From an uncultured Candidatus Melainabacteria bacterium (lineage in GTDB: Bacteria; Cyanobacteriota; Vampirovibrionia; Gastranaerophilales; Gastranaerophilaceae), in the NCBI GenBank assembly GCA_934757155.1, contig CAKVLI010000006.1:22688-86687 (forward strand): a stretch of DNA of 64,000 nt, read 5' to 3'. A program made the translations under genes and the position numbers. How positions within the stretch are numbered: the first letter of the stretch is position 1; the number at the start of each line of letters is the position of its first letter. Below, in pieces: positions 17,456-26,474 of the stretch. The notes beneath the pieces are model-generated. The model did not search any database. It was given only the letters and a program-made list of their open reading frames with translations, and was not told the origin of the DNA.

Positions 17456-18286
17456 ATGTTCAGTACAGATATTATTTATGAAGTCGTTACTTTTTCAATA
17501 GGGGACACCAAATCAGGCACAAAAATGGGCAAACTCCAGCTCAAAGACCCGAAAACAGGCGAATTTCTGAACTGCATCCTCTGGGAAGAAGCCTTAAACA
17601 GAATAGATTCCAAACTTTTCCGCTGCGGAAACGAGTTGAGAATTGTATCCGGCTCCTTCAACGAAAAATTCAACAACTGCCTTGTTAACTCACTTGAGCT
17701 TATAAAAGAGGCTAAAACAGGCTTGGATGAAAGCGAGCGTAAAGAAGTCTATGCCCGATTGCAAGAATATATCGCTAAAATCAAGGATGACAAGTTGAGA
17801 GAATTTGTTTCCAAAATTTATGACGAAAATAAAGAAAAATTATTGGTTGCTCCGGGCGCAAAAATGATGCATCACAACTACATCGGCGGTTTAATTGTGC
17901 ACACATTGGAATGCTTGGATTACGCAGAAGTCAATATGAACGCATTTTTCCAAAAAGTTAACCGCGATGAAGTATACGCAGCAGCCCTCTTGCACGATAT
18001 CGGAAAGATTTTTGAATACACAATTAATCTTGAATCCGGTTTGATTAATTATGACGAAAACTTCCGCAAAGAATGGATTTCACACTCACAATACGGATTT
18101 TCTATCTGTATGAACGCAGGTTTCAAACGCGTTGCAAAAATGATTGCAGCCCACCACGCGCGCACAGAATGGGGCGCTATTGTGGATTTGAGCGAAAAAG
18201 ATTTAGAACCGATTTTATACCTGATTCACCACATTGACGACTTGTCCGCCAAATACGGAAAAACAAGCGTTTCAATGCTAAATTAG
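17456..18286 (+). CDS. OB-fold plus HD-domain protein, YhaM-like 3'-5' exoribonuclease
   Basis: 276 residues from ATG 17456, preceded by AAGGGGGA. The N-terminal third is an OB-type nucleic-acid-binding domain (TKSGTKMGKLQLKDPKTGEF). The C-terminal part is an HD domain with HHNYIGGLIVHTLE, LLHDIGKIFEY, HSQYGF and AAHHARTEWG supplying metal ligands. This is the order of Bacillus YhaM/CBF1, a 3'-5' exoribonuclease. The longer frame from 17378 would run through the promoter. It is transcribed divergently from the Hcp-like gene. Confidence 0.85.
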   Translation: MFSTDIIYEVVTFSIGDTKSGTKMGKLQLKDPKTGEFLNCILWEEALNRIDSKLFRCGNELRIVSGSFNEKFNNCLVNSLELIKEAKTGLDESERKEVYARLQEYIAKIKDDKLREFVSKIYDENKEKLLVAPGAKMMHHNYIGGLIVHTLECLDYAEVNMNAFFQKVNRDEVYAAALLHDIGKIFEYTINLESGLINYDENFRKEWISHSQYGFSICMNAGFKRVAKMIAAHHARTEWGAIVDLSEKDLEPILYLIHHIDDLSAKYGKTSVSMLN

Positions 18287-18332
18287 CGAACGTATTATCA
18301 AAATCCTCCTACCATGCACCTCAAAAATGTGC

Positions 18333-18338
18333 TATAAT
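18333..18338 (+). promoter_or_regulatory. -10 box of the M49-like gene, predicted leaderless
   Basis: Perfect TATAAT six bases before ATG 18345, so the standard +1 is the A of the start codon. The -35 is weak and no Shine-Dalgarno can fit. Confidence 0.6.
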
Positions 18339-18344
18339 TAGCCC

Positions 18345-20228
18345 ATGAATATTAACCCGATTAACAGATTAAATAAGATAACTATGCGTGGCGGAGCAAA
18401 TAATTCGGATAAGACCGATTTCTCTCCGAACGGCGAAAAACTAATGAAGGAGCTTGATAAGATGAGTATGATTAACAATGTGAATATTTCTTCAAAAGAT
18501 TATGAACTAAATCTTTCAAAAGAAGAGCTTGAAAAAAGAACCCACAAGGATTATTTGACTACAAAAAAAATGTTGGCAGTGGATGCTCCTGAGTATCTTG
18601 CCCTTTCAGAAGGGGACAAAGAAGCTCTCAAACACCTTGTAAGAGCAGCCGTTGTACTCGACAAAGTAAATATGCAGCTCGATAACCCAAATAACTTGCC
18701 TTTCAAGGAATACTTGGAGCGCGAAATCGCAAAAGGCAACGAAAATGCAAAACTTTCGAAAATTCTTTTTGATGCGCAAAAAGGTGTTTGCTCTCTTGAC
18801 CGCGAATCTAATATGATTGAGCTTGCAAAAGGTGTAAAAATGCGCGCCGGAAAAGGAATTTATCCGCAAGATATGGAGAAAGAAGAATTCCACACAATAA
18901 TTATTAAAATGCTCAAAGAGGGGAAAAAAGATGAAGTTGCCAAAATCCTTAACCAACGCTCTGTTGTTGAAAGAGATGGCGACGAATTAAAAGCAATTGA
19001 TTATGTTGACAAGTTTAAAGAAGATTTTGAATATATGGCAGAAGAGCTTGAAAAAGCAGCAGAAACTTCTACAAACGCAGATTTTAACGAGTTCTTGAAA
19101 TTGCAGGCAAAAGCTCTCGGAACCGCAGACCCGATGTTAGACGGTTATGCGGACAAAAAATGGGCGACTTTGCAGGACACACCGCTTGAATTCACGATTA
19201 CAAGAGAAAACTACTCAGATGAAATGACTGAAACCGTTGTTGAAAATCCTGAATTAAAAGCACTTTTGGATGAAGCAGGGATTGTTCCGGTTGCAAAAGA
19301 TTTCTTGGGCGGAAGAGTCGGTATCATTAACAAAAAAGGTACTGACGCAATATTAAACGTAAAAAAATATCTCCCGTTAATGGCACAAAATATGCCGTTC
19401 AAAGATAAATACGTCCAAAATATTTCTCCTGACAAAGAGTCAAAACAAACAATGGTAGACGCGGATTTGGTAGCCGTAACAGGTGATGTCGGAGAGTTCC
19501 GCGCGGGCATAACTCTTGCCGAAAACCTTCCGAACGACGATAAAGTTTCGGTTCAAAAACTGGACGGCGGAAGAAGAAATGTTTATCACAGACAAATTCG
19601 TCTTATTACATCAGAAGACGCTAAAGAGAAAATGCAAAAAAGACTGAATGCAATTCTCAATTCTGAATTACATAAATACTATAATGACGAAGCAGACCAC
19701 TGGTTCACTGTAGGACACGAAAACGGACATTCACTCGGGCCAAAATTCGGCACAGAAGGTTTGGGCAAATATAAATCAATTATAGAAGAAAATAAGGCTG
19801 ATATGGTTTCGCTTTCTATGCTCGACATATTAACTGAAGCCGGAATGTACACTCCGGAGCAGAGAGAGCAGATTATAGTAACTTATGCAGCTGATAATAT
19901 GATGACTTCAAAACCTACATTGTCTCAAGCTCACAGAGTTCGTTCAGTTATGCAAAACTACTTCTTCATAAAGGAAGGCGCAATCACAATTTCTCCGGAA
20001 GGAGTTTTGGATATTAATATTGAAAAAATGGTTCCGACAGCTAGAAAAATGCTTGAAGAAATTATTCAAGTCCAGCTTTCAGGCGACTTTGACCGCGGAG
20101 AAAAATACGTAAACGACTATTTCGTATGGACTCCTGAGATGGAAACAATGGCTCAAAACATACGAAAAGTTTCAAAAACTCTTAACGGAAAGGTTGAATC
20201 TCCGCTTGCAGACGAACTTTTAAAATAA
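18345..20228 (+). CDS. M49-like zinc metallopeptidase
   Basis: 627 residues. A zinc site HENGH (H458-H462) is followed about 20 residues later by EENKAD (E481/E482), the spacing of the dipeptidyl-peptidase-III-like M49 group, whose bacterial relatives carry HExxH...GP and EExKAD. The surrounding HWFTVGHENGHSLGPKFG and SIIEENKADMVSLSML fit this group well. The N-terminus, MNINPINRLNKITMRGG, resembles the FKG-type motif of other proteins here, and there is no signal peptide or membrane helix. It probably cleaves short peptides in the cytoplasm. Location is uncertain. Confidence 0.82.
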   Translation: MNINPINRLNKITMRGGANNSDKTDFSPNGEKLMKELDKMSMINNVNISSKDYELNLSKEELEKRTHKDYLTTKKMLAVDAPEYLALSEGDKEALKHLVRAAVVLDKVNMQLDNPNNLPFKEYLEREIAKGNENAKLSKILFDAQKGVCSLDRESNMIELAKGVKMRAGKGIYPQDMEKEEFHTIIIKMLKEGKKDEVAKILNQRSVVERDGDELKAIDYVDKFKEDFEYMAEELEKAAETSTNADFNEFLKLQAKALGTADPMLDGYADKKWATLQDTPLEFTITRENYSDEMTETVVENPELKALLDEAGIVPVAKDFLGGRVGIINKKGTDAILNVKKYLPLMAQNMPFKDKYVQNISPDKESKQTMVDADLVAVTGDVGEFRAGITLAENLPNDDKVSVQKLDGGRRNVYHRQIRLITSEDAKEKMQKRLNAILNSELHKYYNDEADHWFTVGHENGHSLGPKFGTEGLGKYKSIIEENKADMVSLSMLDILTEAGMYTPEQREQIIVTYAADNMMTSKPTLSQAHRVRSVMQNYFFIKEGAITISPEGVLDINIEKMVPTARKMLEEIIQVQLSGDFDRGEKYVNDYFVWTPEMETMAQNIRKVSKTLNGKVESPLADELLK

Positions 20229-20250
20229 TTTGTGCAACTGTAGCAAAAAA

Positions 20251-20296
20251 ATATCTTCACCTTTTTTAATCTAAATAAAAAGAAAGGTGAAGATAT
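20251..20296 (+). promoter_or_regulatory. Hairpin covering ribosome-binding site and start codon
   Basis: A perfect 14-bp inverted repeat, ATATCTTCACCTTT (20251-20264) and AAAGGTGAAGATAT (20283-20296), with an 18-base loop. The 3' arm contains the Shine-Dalgarno AAAGGTG and the first two bases of ATG 20295. It has no T-tract, so it is not a standard terminator for the upstream gene. Confidence 0.75.
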
Positions 20297-20693
20297 GCGT
20301 ATACAACCAATTTCAAATACAGAAAACTTCAAAGGATTGTCACTCAAAAATACCACAAAGCCTTTGAAAATCGCAGCTGTAGCACTTCCGCTTGCGCTCG
20401 GAGCTCCCGCATGCCAGCAAAAAGACACCTTCAACCATGAAACATACAATGCAGATAAAGCTGCCATTACTAATGCGATTAAAGATGCAATAAATAAAAA
20501 CGAAAATGATACTTTAGCAGTCAAACACCTTGAGAAACTTGATTCTGCATTTACAAACTATACTGAAGGCTACGAAAAAATTCAGGAAGACAATAAAAAA
20601 ACTGAAAATAAAATTTCTATCGGCAAAACGATTTTATATATCGCAACAATCCTTTTTCTCTTAAAATTAGCAATGAAAGAAGATGAAGAATAA
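20295..20693 (+). CDS. Small FKG-motif protein with C-terminal membrane anchor
   Basis: 132 residues, not recognised. It opens MRIQPISNTENFKGLSLKN, the FKG-type motif, followed by a hydrophobic stretch (IAAVALPLALGAPAC) that only weakly resembles a lipobox. A helical, charged middle and a C-terminal membrane helix (TILYIATILFLLKLA) end in charged residues. A tail-anchored topology is likely. Initiation seems controlled by the hairpin at 20251-20296. Confidence 0.75.
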   Translation: MRIQPISNTENFKGLSLKNTTKPLKIAAVALPLALGAPACQQKDTFNHETYNADKAAITNAIKDAINKNENDTLAVKHLEKLDSAFTNYTEGYEKIQEDNKKTENKISIGKTILYIATILFLLKLAMKEDEE

Positions 20694-20760
20694 AAAAAAG
20701 GACGTCTCCGCCCTTAAAATGGTAAGTATATAAAATTGTAGACTATTTTTTAATTAAAAT

Positions 20761-20788
20761 TCCGACTCTTCATCCGTGAGGAGTCGGA
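20761..20788. terminator. Terminator-like hairpin between convergent genes
   Basis: TCCGACTC (20761-20768) and GAGTCGGA (20781-20788) form an 8-bp perfect stem. On the minus strand A/T-rich sequence (AATTTTAATTAAAAA) follows it, after flgL. On the plus strand it is followed by TTTGTTTTAG. Confidence 0.75.
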
Positions 20789-20794
20789 TTTGTT

Positions 20795-21889
20795 TTAGTT
20801 CATATAATTCAATAAGCTCATGTTCATAGCTGCAGCTGAAACCTGCATACTTGCTTGATATGCATACTGCGCATTTAACCACTGTGTAATTGCAGTAGGA
20901 TAATCTACGTCATTGATTTGAGATAAATATCCCGTCAAGTTTTCTGTACTTGTTTCAAGCGTAGACTCAGTCATTTCAAGCCTGTTTGCTACACCACCGA
21001 ATTTTGTTTGTTCAGTTGTGATTGTGTTCAGCGAATTTGCGAACATGTCCAAAGTTGAATTCATTTCCTTATATCCTTCAACTTCGTCTCCATCCAGTAC
21101 TTTTTGTATGGAATTACTCAATTTCTTAAGCGCACCCATAACTCCTTCGCACTCTTCAACCGCGCCATCTTGTAATAAAACAACATCTCCATTGTATAAA
21201 TTTCCATTTTCATACTTGTAAATGTCTTGCCCTTGACCATCGGTTGTTTTTATCACTCTTTTACCTGTGTTAGGATCTGTATATACACCTTCTCCGGGAG
21301 CGACTGCTGCTTTGTAATAACCAAAGACTTTATCACCCGTAGTATTAATTACTTCAAACACACCATCTGCAACTTCTGTTTGTCTGATGTAATCAGGATT
21401 ATCATGCGGAGTACCTTGATATACGATATCTCCATTGTCATCAATTCTGAAAGCCATAGTTTTGGTGTTTGCACCTGAGAAAATATAGTTGTCATTGTAT
21501 TCAGTATTGGCCAAATCCACCATTGTCTTAATACTTTCATCAATCTCTGTCTTCAAAGCTTCAAGAGAATTGCGACCATACGTTTGTTGGTTTGCCTGAA
21601 TAGCTTTGTTCCAAGCGGTTGACAAATAACCTGTTGCCAAGTCCATCAAATCATCTAACGCGCTTAATTCCTTTGATGCCATACCAACATTCGTTGCAAA
21701 GGTTTCGTTGTTATTAAGCTGTCTGTTAGTATTGATAATATTAACAGAGGCAATCGGGTCATCTGTTATGCTTAAAATTTTTGAACCGGAAGTCAACTGA
21801 GATGTTAACCTGTTAAAATTATTCATATTGGTTCTCATATCAGCGATGAGTTGATTATATTTTGATGTAGTAGAAACTCTGTTAATCAT
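20795..21889 (-). CDS. flgL: Flagellar hook-filament junction protein FlgL
   Basis: 364 residues. The flagellin-like N-terminus (MINRVSTTSKYNQLIADMRT, then LTSGSKILSITDDPIASVNI) and C-terminal helix (YQASMQVSAAAMNMSLLNYM) are the parts that build the D0/D1 coiled coils in HAP3/FlgL. The middle (about 150-240) is a variable domain. It is placed last in the cluster, directly after flgK with a one-base gap. Confidence 0.92.
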   Translation of the reverse strand: MINRVSTTSKYNQLIADMRTNMNNFNRLTSQLTSGSKILSITDDPIASVNIINTNRQLNNNETFATNVGMASKELSALDDLMDLATGYLSTAWNKAIQANQQTYGRNSLEALKTEIDESIKTMVDLANTEYNDNYIFSGANTKTMAFRIDDNGDIVYQGTPHDNPDYIRQTEVADGVFEVINTTGDKVFGYYKAAVAPGEGVYTDPNTGKRVIKTTDGQGQDIYKYENGNLYNGDVVLLQDGAVEECEGVMGALKKLSNSIQKVLDGDEVEGYKEMNSTLDMFANSLNTITTEQTKFGGVANRLEMTESTLETSTENLTGYLSQINDVDYPTAITQWLNAQYAYQASMQVSAAAMNMSLLNYMN

Positions 21890-21890
21890 A

Positions 21891-23504
21891 CTAACCTCCC
21901 AATGTCATTAATGTATCCAGACAACTGTTACACACATTAAACACCTGTGCGGATGCAGCATACGCCGTTTGGTATTTAACCAAATCTACAAGCTCTTCAT
22001 TCAAATCAACACCATTATTCGCTTTAATCTGACTTTGAATAGAATCTACAATGTCAGATTGAGTGTCATAAAGTGTTTTAGTAGTATTGCCAGCAGCCGC
22101 GACCTTGCCTACAAGTGATGTGTAGTAATCAGGAATAGACATACCATTAAGTTCGGTGTACTTTTCGGTTCTTGTTCCCAACATTGCAGCTGCGTTTTGT
22201 GCATTACCGACAGCGTTAATATCGAAATTATCATCTTTACCAAAATATGCACAGGCGATCTTCCAACACCCGTCATCTGTCAACAAATCACCGTTCAAAG
22301 AAATATTACCAGCCGTAATCCCTTGACCAGTACCGTCTTTTCCGACGAACAGAAGATTGTCAGCATCTGTCGCCTTTAATTCTCCGGTGTTGTCAGGATT
22401 AATACAATACGCACCTTGTCTTGTGTTAAGGTTGTTGAAAATATCCGCAAAAGTTTGAGCCAAACCGTTAAGAATTGATTGAACTTTTCCGACATTCATA
22501 CCATCACCATTCAAGTCAGCTGAATGTAACATTCCACCCAATGCACCACCCTTGATTTGGCTGTTTGCATCTTTTACAAGTACTTTTGTTGTATCTCCTG
22601 TTTTGTCAACAATACTGATTACTGCAGCTTCTCTAGGTGAACCGTCATCATTAATCCAATCATCCGGATAAGTAATACCGTTTGCATCGCAATATGATTT
22701 CGCAGTCTGGATATCCAATTGACCAGTAACTACAGAACCTCTTACCAGTGCAGTATCTCCCACATAAAGATTAACTGTCCCATTTGCCCTTTCTTCCGCC
22801 GTGAAATCCACAAACTCAGCAAGGTCGTTCAAAATCATGTCACGTTTGTCTAACAAATTGTTAGCTGTCAACGTACCTGTTTGAGTAACCTGCAACGCTT
22901 TGTTAACTTCTGCCAATTCATTAAGTTTATTATTGAAGTTTTGGTAGTATATATAAATCTTGGAACCTTCTAAAGCCTCTTGGGAAACACCGTCACCCAA
23001 AGCTTTTGAAGTTAATTCATCCAACTGCTGGCTCTTTGAGTTCATAACAGAAACAAAAGATTTTGCAGTTTCGATAAAGTTTACACGAGCAGTAGAGCTT
23101 GCAGGATATTCATTGAGGTTGTTCAAAGCTTCATAGAATTTGGAAAGCGCACCATCAATACCTTCTCCTTCAAGGTCATTGAAGATATTAGCCAAGTCGC
23201 CAAGGTTGCCAAGCTGCTGTTCGTATTCTTTCAATTTGGAAAGCTCGTTTCTGTAATAATTATTCAAATAATCGTCGTTATAACGCATTACATTCGCAAT
23301 CATAACCCCGCCGTTTGAGCGAATTTGGGCAGTAACGTTATTACCGATAGCACCGGCAATGTTTCTCGTCGCAAGGTTGACTTTCTGCTTAGAATAACCT
23401 TCAGTATTCATGTTCGCAACGTTATGCGAAACAACACTAATCGCTTTTTCATTCACAGAAAGTGCGTTTGATGAAATGTTTAATGCTGAAAATAAGCTAA
23501 CCAT
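21891..23504 (-). CDS. flgK: Flagellar hook-associated protein 1, FlgK
   Basis: 537 residues. The rod-hook family N-terminus (SLFSALNISSNALSVNEKAISVVSHNVANMNTEGYSKQ, quoted in part) contains the NVANxNTxGY signature. The C-terminal helix ELVDLVKYQTAYAASAQVF is also typical. FlgK is the first junction layer above the hook. It is preceded on the transcript by a FlgN-like chaperone gene, the usual partner. Confidence 0.93.
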   Translation of the reverse strand: MVSLFSALNISSNALSVNEKAISVVSHNVANMNTEGYSKQKVNLATRNIAGAIGNNVTAQIRSNGGVMIANVMRYNDDYLNNYYRNELSKLKEYEQQLGNLGDLANIFNDLEGEGIDGALSKFYEALNNLNEYPASSTARVNFIETAKSFVSVMNSKSQQLDELTSKALGDGVSQEALEGSKIYIYYQNFNNKLNELAEVNKALQVTQTGTLTANNLLDKRDMILNDLAEFVDFTAEERANGTVNLYVGDTALVRGSVVTGQLDIQTAKSYCDANGITYPDDWINDDGSPREAAVISIVDKTGDTTKVLVKDANSQIKGGALGGMLHSADLNGDGMNVGKVQSILNGLAQTFADIFNNLNTRQGAYCINPDNTGELKATDADNLLFVGKDGTGQGITAGNISLNGDLLTDDGCWKIACAYFGKDDNFDINAVGNAQNAAAMLGTRTEKYTELNGMSIPDYYTSLVGKVAAAGNTTKTLYDTQSDIVDSIQSQIKANNGVDLNEELVDLVKYQTAYAASAQVFNVCNSCLDTLMTLGG

Positions 23505-23557
23505 TTTTTACCTCATTGTATTAAATTAGTTCTGTCCATCCATGGCATACAATACCG

Positions 23558-24055
23558 TTAGATTTCTTCGTTTATTGTCCACATGTCTAAATCATGTGTG
23601 TCTGTTTTACCTGCTCCGTTGTAATTACTTCCTTGAGGAGCAAATGCATCAACAATTGTTTCCAACATCTTGTTAGTCATTGTTATGCCATGCTTTAGTA
23701 ATTCCACATTTTGATTATTTAATAACGCTAATTCCTTAAAAATGTTACAAATCTTTACTTTTCTTAACATTAGAGGCTCTTCAAACTCACTTTGATTTTC
23801 GTTCGCAAAGCTTATAAAATCTGACATACAGCCATCCTTACCAAGAAGCTCCATGGATGCGTTTTTTCTCATGTTGTTCAGCTTAACAATTGTGTTATTT
23901 GTTGCCAAAATTTTGTTATCAAGAACTCCCAAGTCGTCAGATTTTGCTTTTTTCAAGATTTCTCTCTTCTCTGCGAACAAATCTCTGAGTTTTGTATATG
24001 CGTCCAACTCTTTGTCAAGGACCGAAATTAGTTTTTTAAATTTGTCTTTATACAT
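23558..24055 (-). CDS. flgN: FlgN-like flagellar export chaperone
   Basis: 165 residues, almost entirely helical and charged (DKFKKLISVLDKELDAYTKL start), as in FlgN, which escorts FlgK and FlgL to the export gate. Position directly before flgK supports the call more than sequence does. GGTGGAG precedes the start. Confidence 0.7.
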   Translation of the reverse strand: MYKDKFKKLISVLDKELDAYTKLRDLFAEKREILKKAKSDDLGVLDNKILATNNTIVKLNNMRKNASMELLGKDGCMSDFISFANENQSEFEEPLMLRKVKICNIFKELALLNNQNVELLKHGITMTNKMLETIVDAFAPQGSNYNGAGKTDTHDLDMWTINEEI

Positions 24056-24069
24056 TTCTCCACCCGTTA

Positions 24070-24678
24070 TTAGAACAAATATCTGATAAATCTGTTGAAT
24101 ATACCTTCGTTTTGACTTCTTGATATTGAACCTCTGCCAGAGAGTGCAAACTGAAGATTAGAAACGTTGTATGAATAGATTTCTCCATTTTGGTTAAGCC
24201 AACGAGGGTCGACTACACCGGTTACAATAAAGTCCATTCTTTCGTTTCCGTTCACGATAGTTTTCTTACCCTGAACTGAAAGATTGCCGTTCGGAAGCTG
24301 TTGAACAACCTGACAAGCAATTTTATCACCCAAAGTCATTGAACGTGAACCTGTTGCAGAGTTTGAAACTTCGTTTGAACCGCCATAACCGTTAGAATCT
24401 TTAACGGAGAAGCCAAACCACTTATTTATGAATGAAGTGAAGGTATCAACCGTATTAGATTCTTTTGCAGATGAATATGACAAATTGTCATTCATTGAAA
24501 TATTTTCACTCATAACAATTGAAACCAAATCACCTATTTGATGCGCCTGAACACCACCAAACAAAGAACGGGGAACTCCCGCATAATGTTGACTTGCACC
24601 AAGCGTAAACAGTGATTCCGCATTAACGGAAATAACCGTCATCATTAATATTGCAATTGAAACTAATACTTTTTTCAT
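24070..24678 (-). CDS. flgH: Flagellar L-ring protein FlgH
   Basis: 202 residues. Family motifs include GDLVSIVMSENISMNDN, NGNLSVQGKKTIVNGNE and the GVVDPRWLN segment. FlgH forms the outer-membrane L-ring, which indicates a diderm envelope. The signal peptide is MKKVLVSIAILMMTVISVNA, but no cysteine follows it, whereas FlgH is usually a lipoprotein with a lipobox Cys. The outer-membrane attachment must differ here, if the start is right. Confidence 0.9.
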   Translation of the reverse strand: MKKVLVSIAILMMTVISVNAESLFTLGASQHYAGVPRSLFGGVQAHQIGDLVSIVMSENISMNDNLSYSSAKESNTVDTFTSFINKWFGFSVKDSNGYGGSNEVSNSATGSRSMTLGDKIACQVVQQLPNGNLSVQGKKTIVNGNERMDFIVTGVVDPRWLNQNGEIYSYNVSNLQFALSGRGSISRSQNEGIFNRFIRYLF

Positions 24679-24694
24679 CTTCTAATCCCCAAGA

Positions 24695-24973
24695 TTATGC
24701 CAAATACTCAGCAATTACACTTCTACCATACATCAACCCGTATTTTATGTCCTCATCTGAAATATTGAATTCTCCGACATATTCCGCGCATTTTCTGATA
24801 TCCGCTACATCTACTCTATTCAAAAGCCCTTTCGGAGCAACTGTTGACGTTTCGCGAGTCCCTTCTGTTTGCACTTCAGCCTCTTTCGGCTTCAACAAGT
24901 TTGAAGAACTTCTCAGCGCATTTACTGCCGAAAATCTTTGTACGTTATCGCTTTGTCCTACTGATGATATCAT
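24695..24973 (-). CDS. Small hypothetical protein in flagellar operon
   Basis: 92 residues, not recognised. A disordered first half (many S, T, E) is followed by a helical C-terminal half (RVDVADIRKCAEYVGEFNIS, then EDIKYGLMYGRSVIAEYLA). Size, disorder and position between rod and junction genes recall the anti-sigma factor FlgM, but the FlgM sigma-binding motif is not clear. AGGAGC precedes the start. Confidence 0.7.
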   Translation of the reverse strand: MISSVGQSDNVQRFSAVNALRSSSNLLKPKEAEVQTEGTRETSTVAPKGLLNRVDVADIRKCAEYVGEFNISDEDIKYGLMYGRSVIAEYLA

Positions 24974-25000
24974 TTTTGCTCCTTTAGCTTCTTGTTTTTA

Positions 25001-25354
25001 TTACGCCCCTACGTATTTTTCCATTTGTTTGTAAATTTGATCTGCAAAACCGAATGTTGTTCTCGGATTACTTGCCAAATCGTGTCCCATTTGTTGATAA
25101 ACAATTGATTTGAAAGTATCAACATATTGAGTTTTTTCTCCAAAAATACCGCCTTCGTGGTCAACTGTCTTGTCCATTTCGGAAAGCATTTTTGTTATAA
25201 AAATTGATTCAAATTCTTCCGCAGCCTTTCTCAATTGTGCCTTAGAGTCACCTGCCTCTTTAATTCTGTTATACAAAACCTGATCGGAGTTAACAGTTCT
25301 GGCATTATTCAGACCGCTTTTAATCATATCAATTGTAGGTGTTGAAAAATCCAT
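25001..25354 (-). CDS. flgJ: Rod-binding protein, FlgJ N-terminal domain only
   Basis: 117 residues. AAEEFESIFITKMLSEMDKT and the AxQMGHDLASNPRTTFGFADQIY-type region are the FlgJ rod-capping domain. The C-terminal muramidase domain of proteobacterial FlgJ is missing. A separate lytic transglycosylase is encoded at the head of this operon (28881-29429) and probably opens the wall for the rod instead. Confidence 0.85.
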   Translation of the reverse strand: MDFSTPTIDMIKSGLNNARTVNSDQVLYNRIKEAGDSKAQLRKAAEEFESIFITKMLSEMDKTVDHEGGIFGEKTQYVDTFKSIVYQQMGHDLASNPRTTFGFADQIYKQMEKYVGA

Positions 25355-25370
25355 CTTTTAACCTCCTTCC

Positions 25371-26474
25371 TTATATAACAATTAACTCAGCTTGAAGACT
25401 TCCTGATTTTTTGAGTGCCTGTAGAATTGAAATTAAATCCACAGGTGCAACTCCGATTGAGTTTAAAGCTCTTACCAAATCATTCAAGTTGCTGTTCGCA
25501 GGCATTTGAACCAAACTTCCGGGAGCTTTATTTATCTGAATATCAGAGTTTGAAAATCCGACTGTCGCACCGTTTGCAAAGCTGTTCGGCTGAGAAACAT
25601 CGTTTGTTGTAGAAACTGTTACCGTAATATTTCCGTGAGCAACCGCAGCAGGTAGAAGTTTTACGTCAGAGCCGATTACAACAGTTCCTGTTCTTTCGTT
25701 TACGACAACTTTTGCTCTTTCAAGGGTCGGAGAAACCTCCATATTTTCAATCAAAGATACAAATGTTACTCTGTCATTAATAAATCTTTGAGGAATCTTC
25801 ACCTTAACTGAGCTTCCGTCAATCGCTTGAGCAGGAGCAAGTTTTGAAACTGTGTTGGCAATTCTTGAAACAAGTGTGTAATCAGATTTGTCCAAACAAA
25901 GAGTGATAGAATCTTCGTCCCCAATTTCTGTGTAAATATCACGTTCAATTATCGCACCCCCTGGGATACGTCCTGAAGTTGTAATCGCTGTTCTAGCTGA
26001 GGAGCCACCAGCAATCTTGTTAATACCGCCTACTGATAAAGGACCTTGCGCAACTGCAACAGCCTCACCGTTTGGAGCTTTTAGAATTGTTTGAACAAGA
26101 ACACCGCCTTCAAGACTCTTTGCATCGGCGATTGCTGAAACTGTTACATCGATTTTGTCCCCGTTTTTAGAAAACGGTGGAACTGTAGCAGTTACAATAA
26201 CAGCAGCTGACGCACCTTTTTGGATGTAGTTTTCTTGTTCAATTACGGTACCCAAATTTCTCAAAAGCATTTTGTTTGTAATCTGAGTTGAACGAGAGTT
26301 GTCACCTGTCCCGGGAAGACCGACTACAACACCATATCCGACAAGTTGGTTTTCTCTGACTCCTTTAATATGAGTCAAATCCATAATTCTAACCTTCGCG
26401 TCTATAGCTGATGCCGGCAATAATCCTGTAAACATAGTTAATATCAATACTAAAGAGAAAATTCTTTTAATCAT
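25371..26474 (-). CDS. flgI: Flagellar P-ring protein FlgI
   Basis: 367 residues. A signal peptide (MIKRIFSLVLILTMFTGLLP, then ASA) precedes KVRIMDLTHIKGVRENQLVG and GYGVVVGLPGTGDNS, hallmark FlgI sequences, and the C-terminus has the LVRALNSIGVAPVDLISILQ segment. It forms the periplasmic P-ring around the rod in peptidoglycan. Its start overlaps the flgA stop by 4 bases. Confidence 0.95.
   Translation of the reverse strand: MIKRIFSLVLILTMFTGLLPASAIDAKVRIMDLTHIKGVRENQLVGYGVVVGLPGTGDNSRSTQITNKMLLRNLGTVIEQENYIQKGASAAVIVTATVPPFSKNGDKIDVTVSAIADAKSLEGGVLVQTILKAPNGEAVAVAQGPLSVGGINKIAGGSSARTAITTSGRIPGGAIIERDIYTEIGDEDSITLCLDKSDYTLVSRIANTVSKLAPAQAIDGSSVKVKIPQRFINDRVTFVSLIENMEVSPTLERAKVVVNERTGTVVIGSDVKLLPAAVAHGNITVTVSTTNDVSQPNSFANGATVGFSNSDIQINKAPGSLVQMPANSNLNDLVRALNSIGVAPVDLISILQALKKSGSLQAELIVI

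Noticed and set aside
24695..24973. Calling this gene flgM
   Set aside because: Size and position fit, but the sigma-28-binding C-terminal motif is not clear, so it is left as a flagellar-operon hypothetical.
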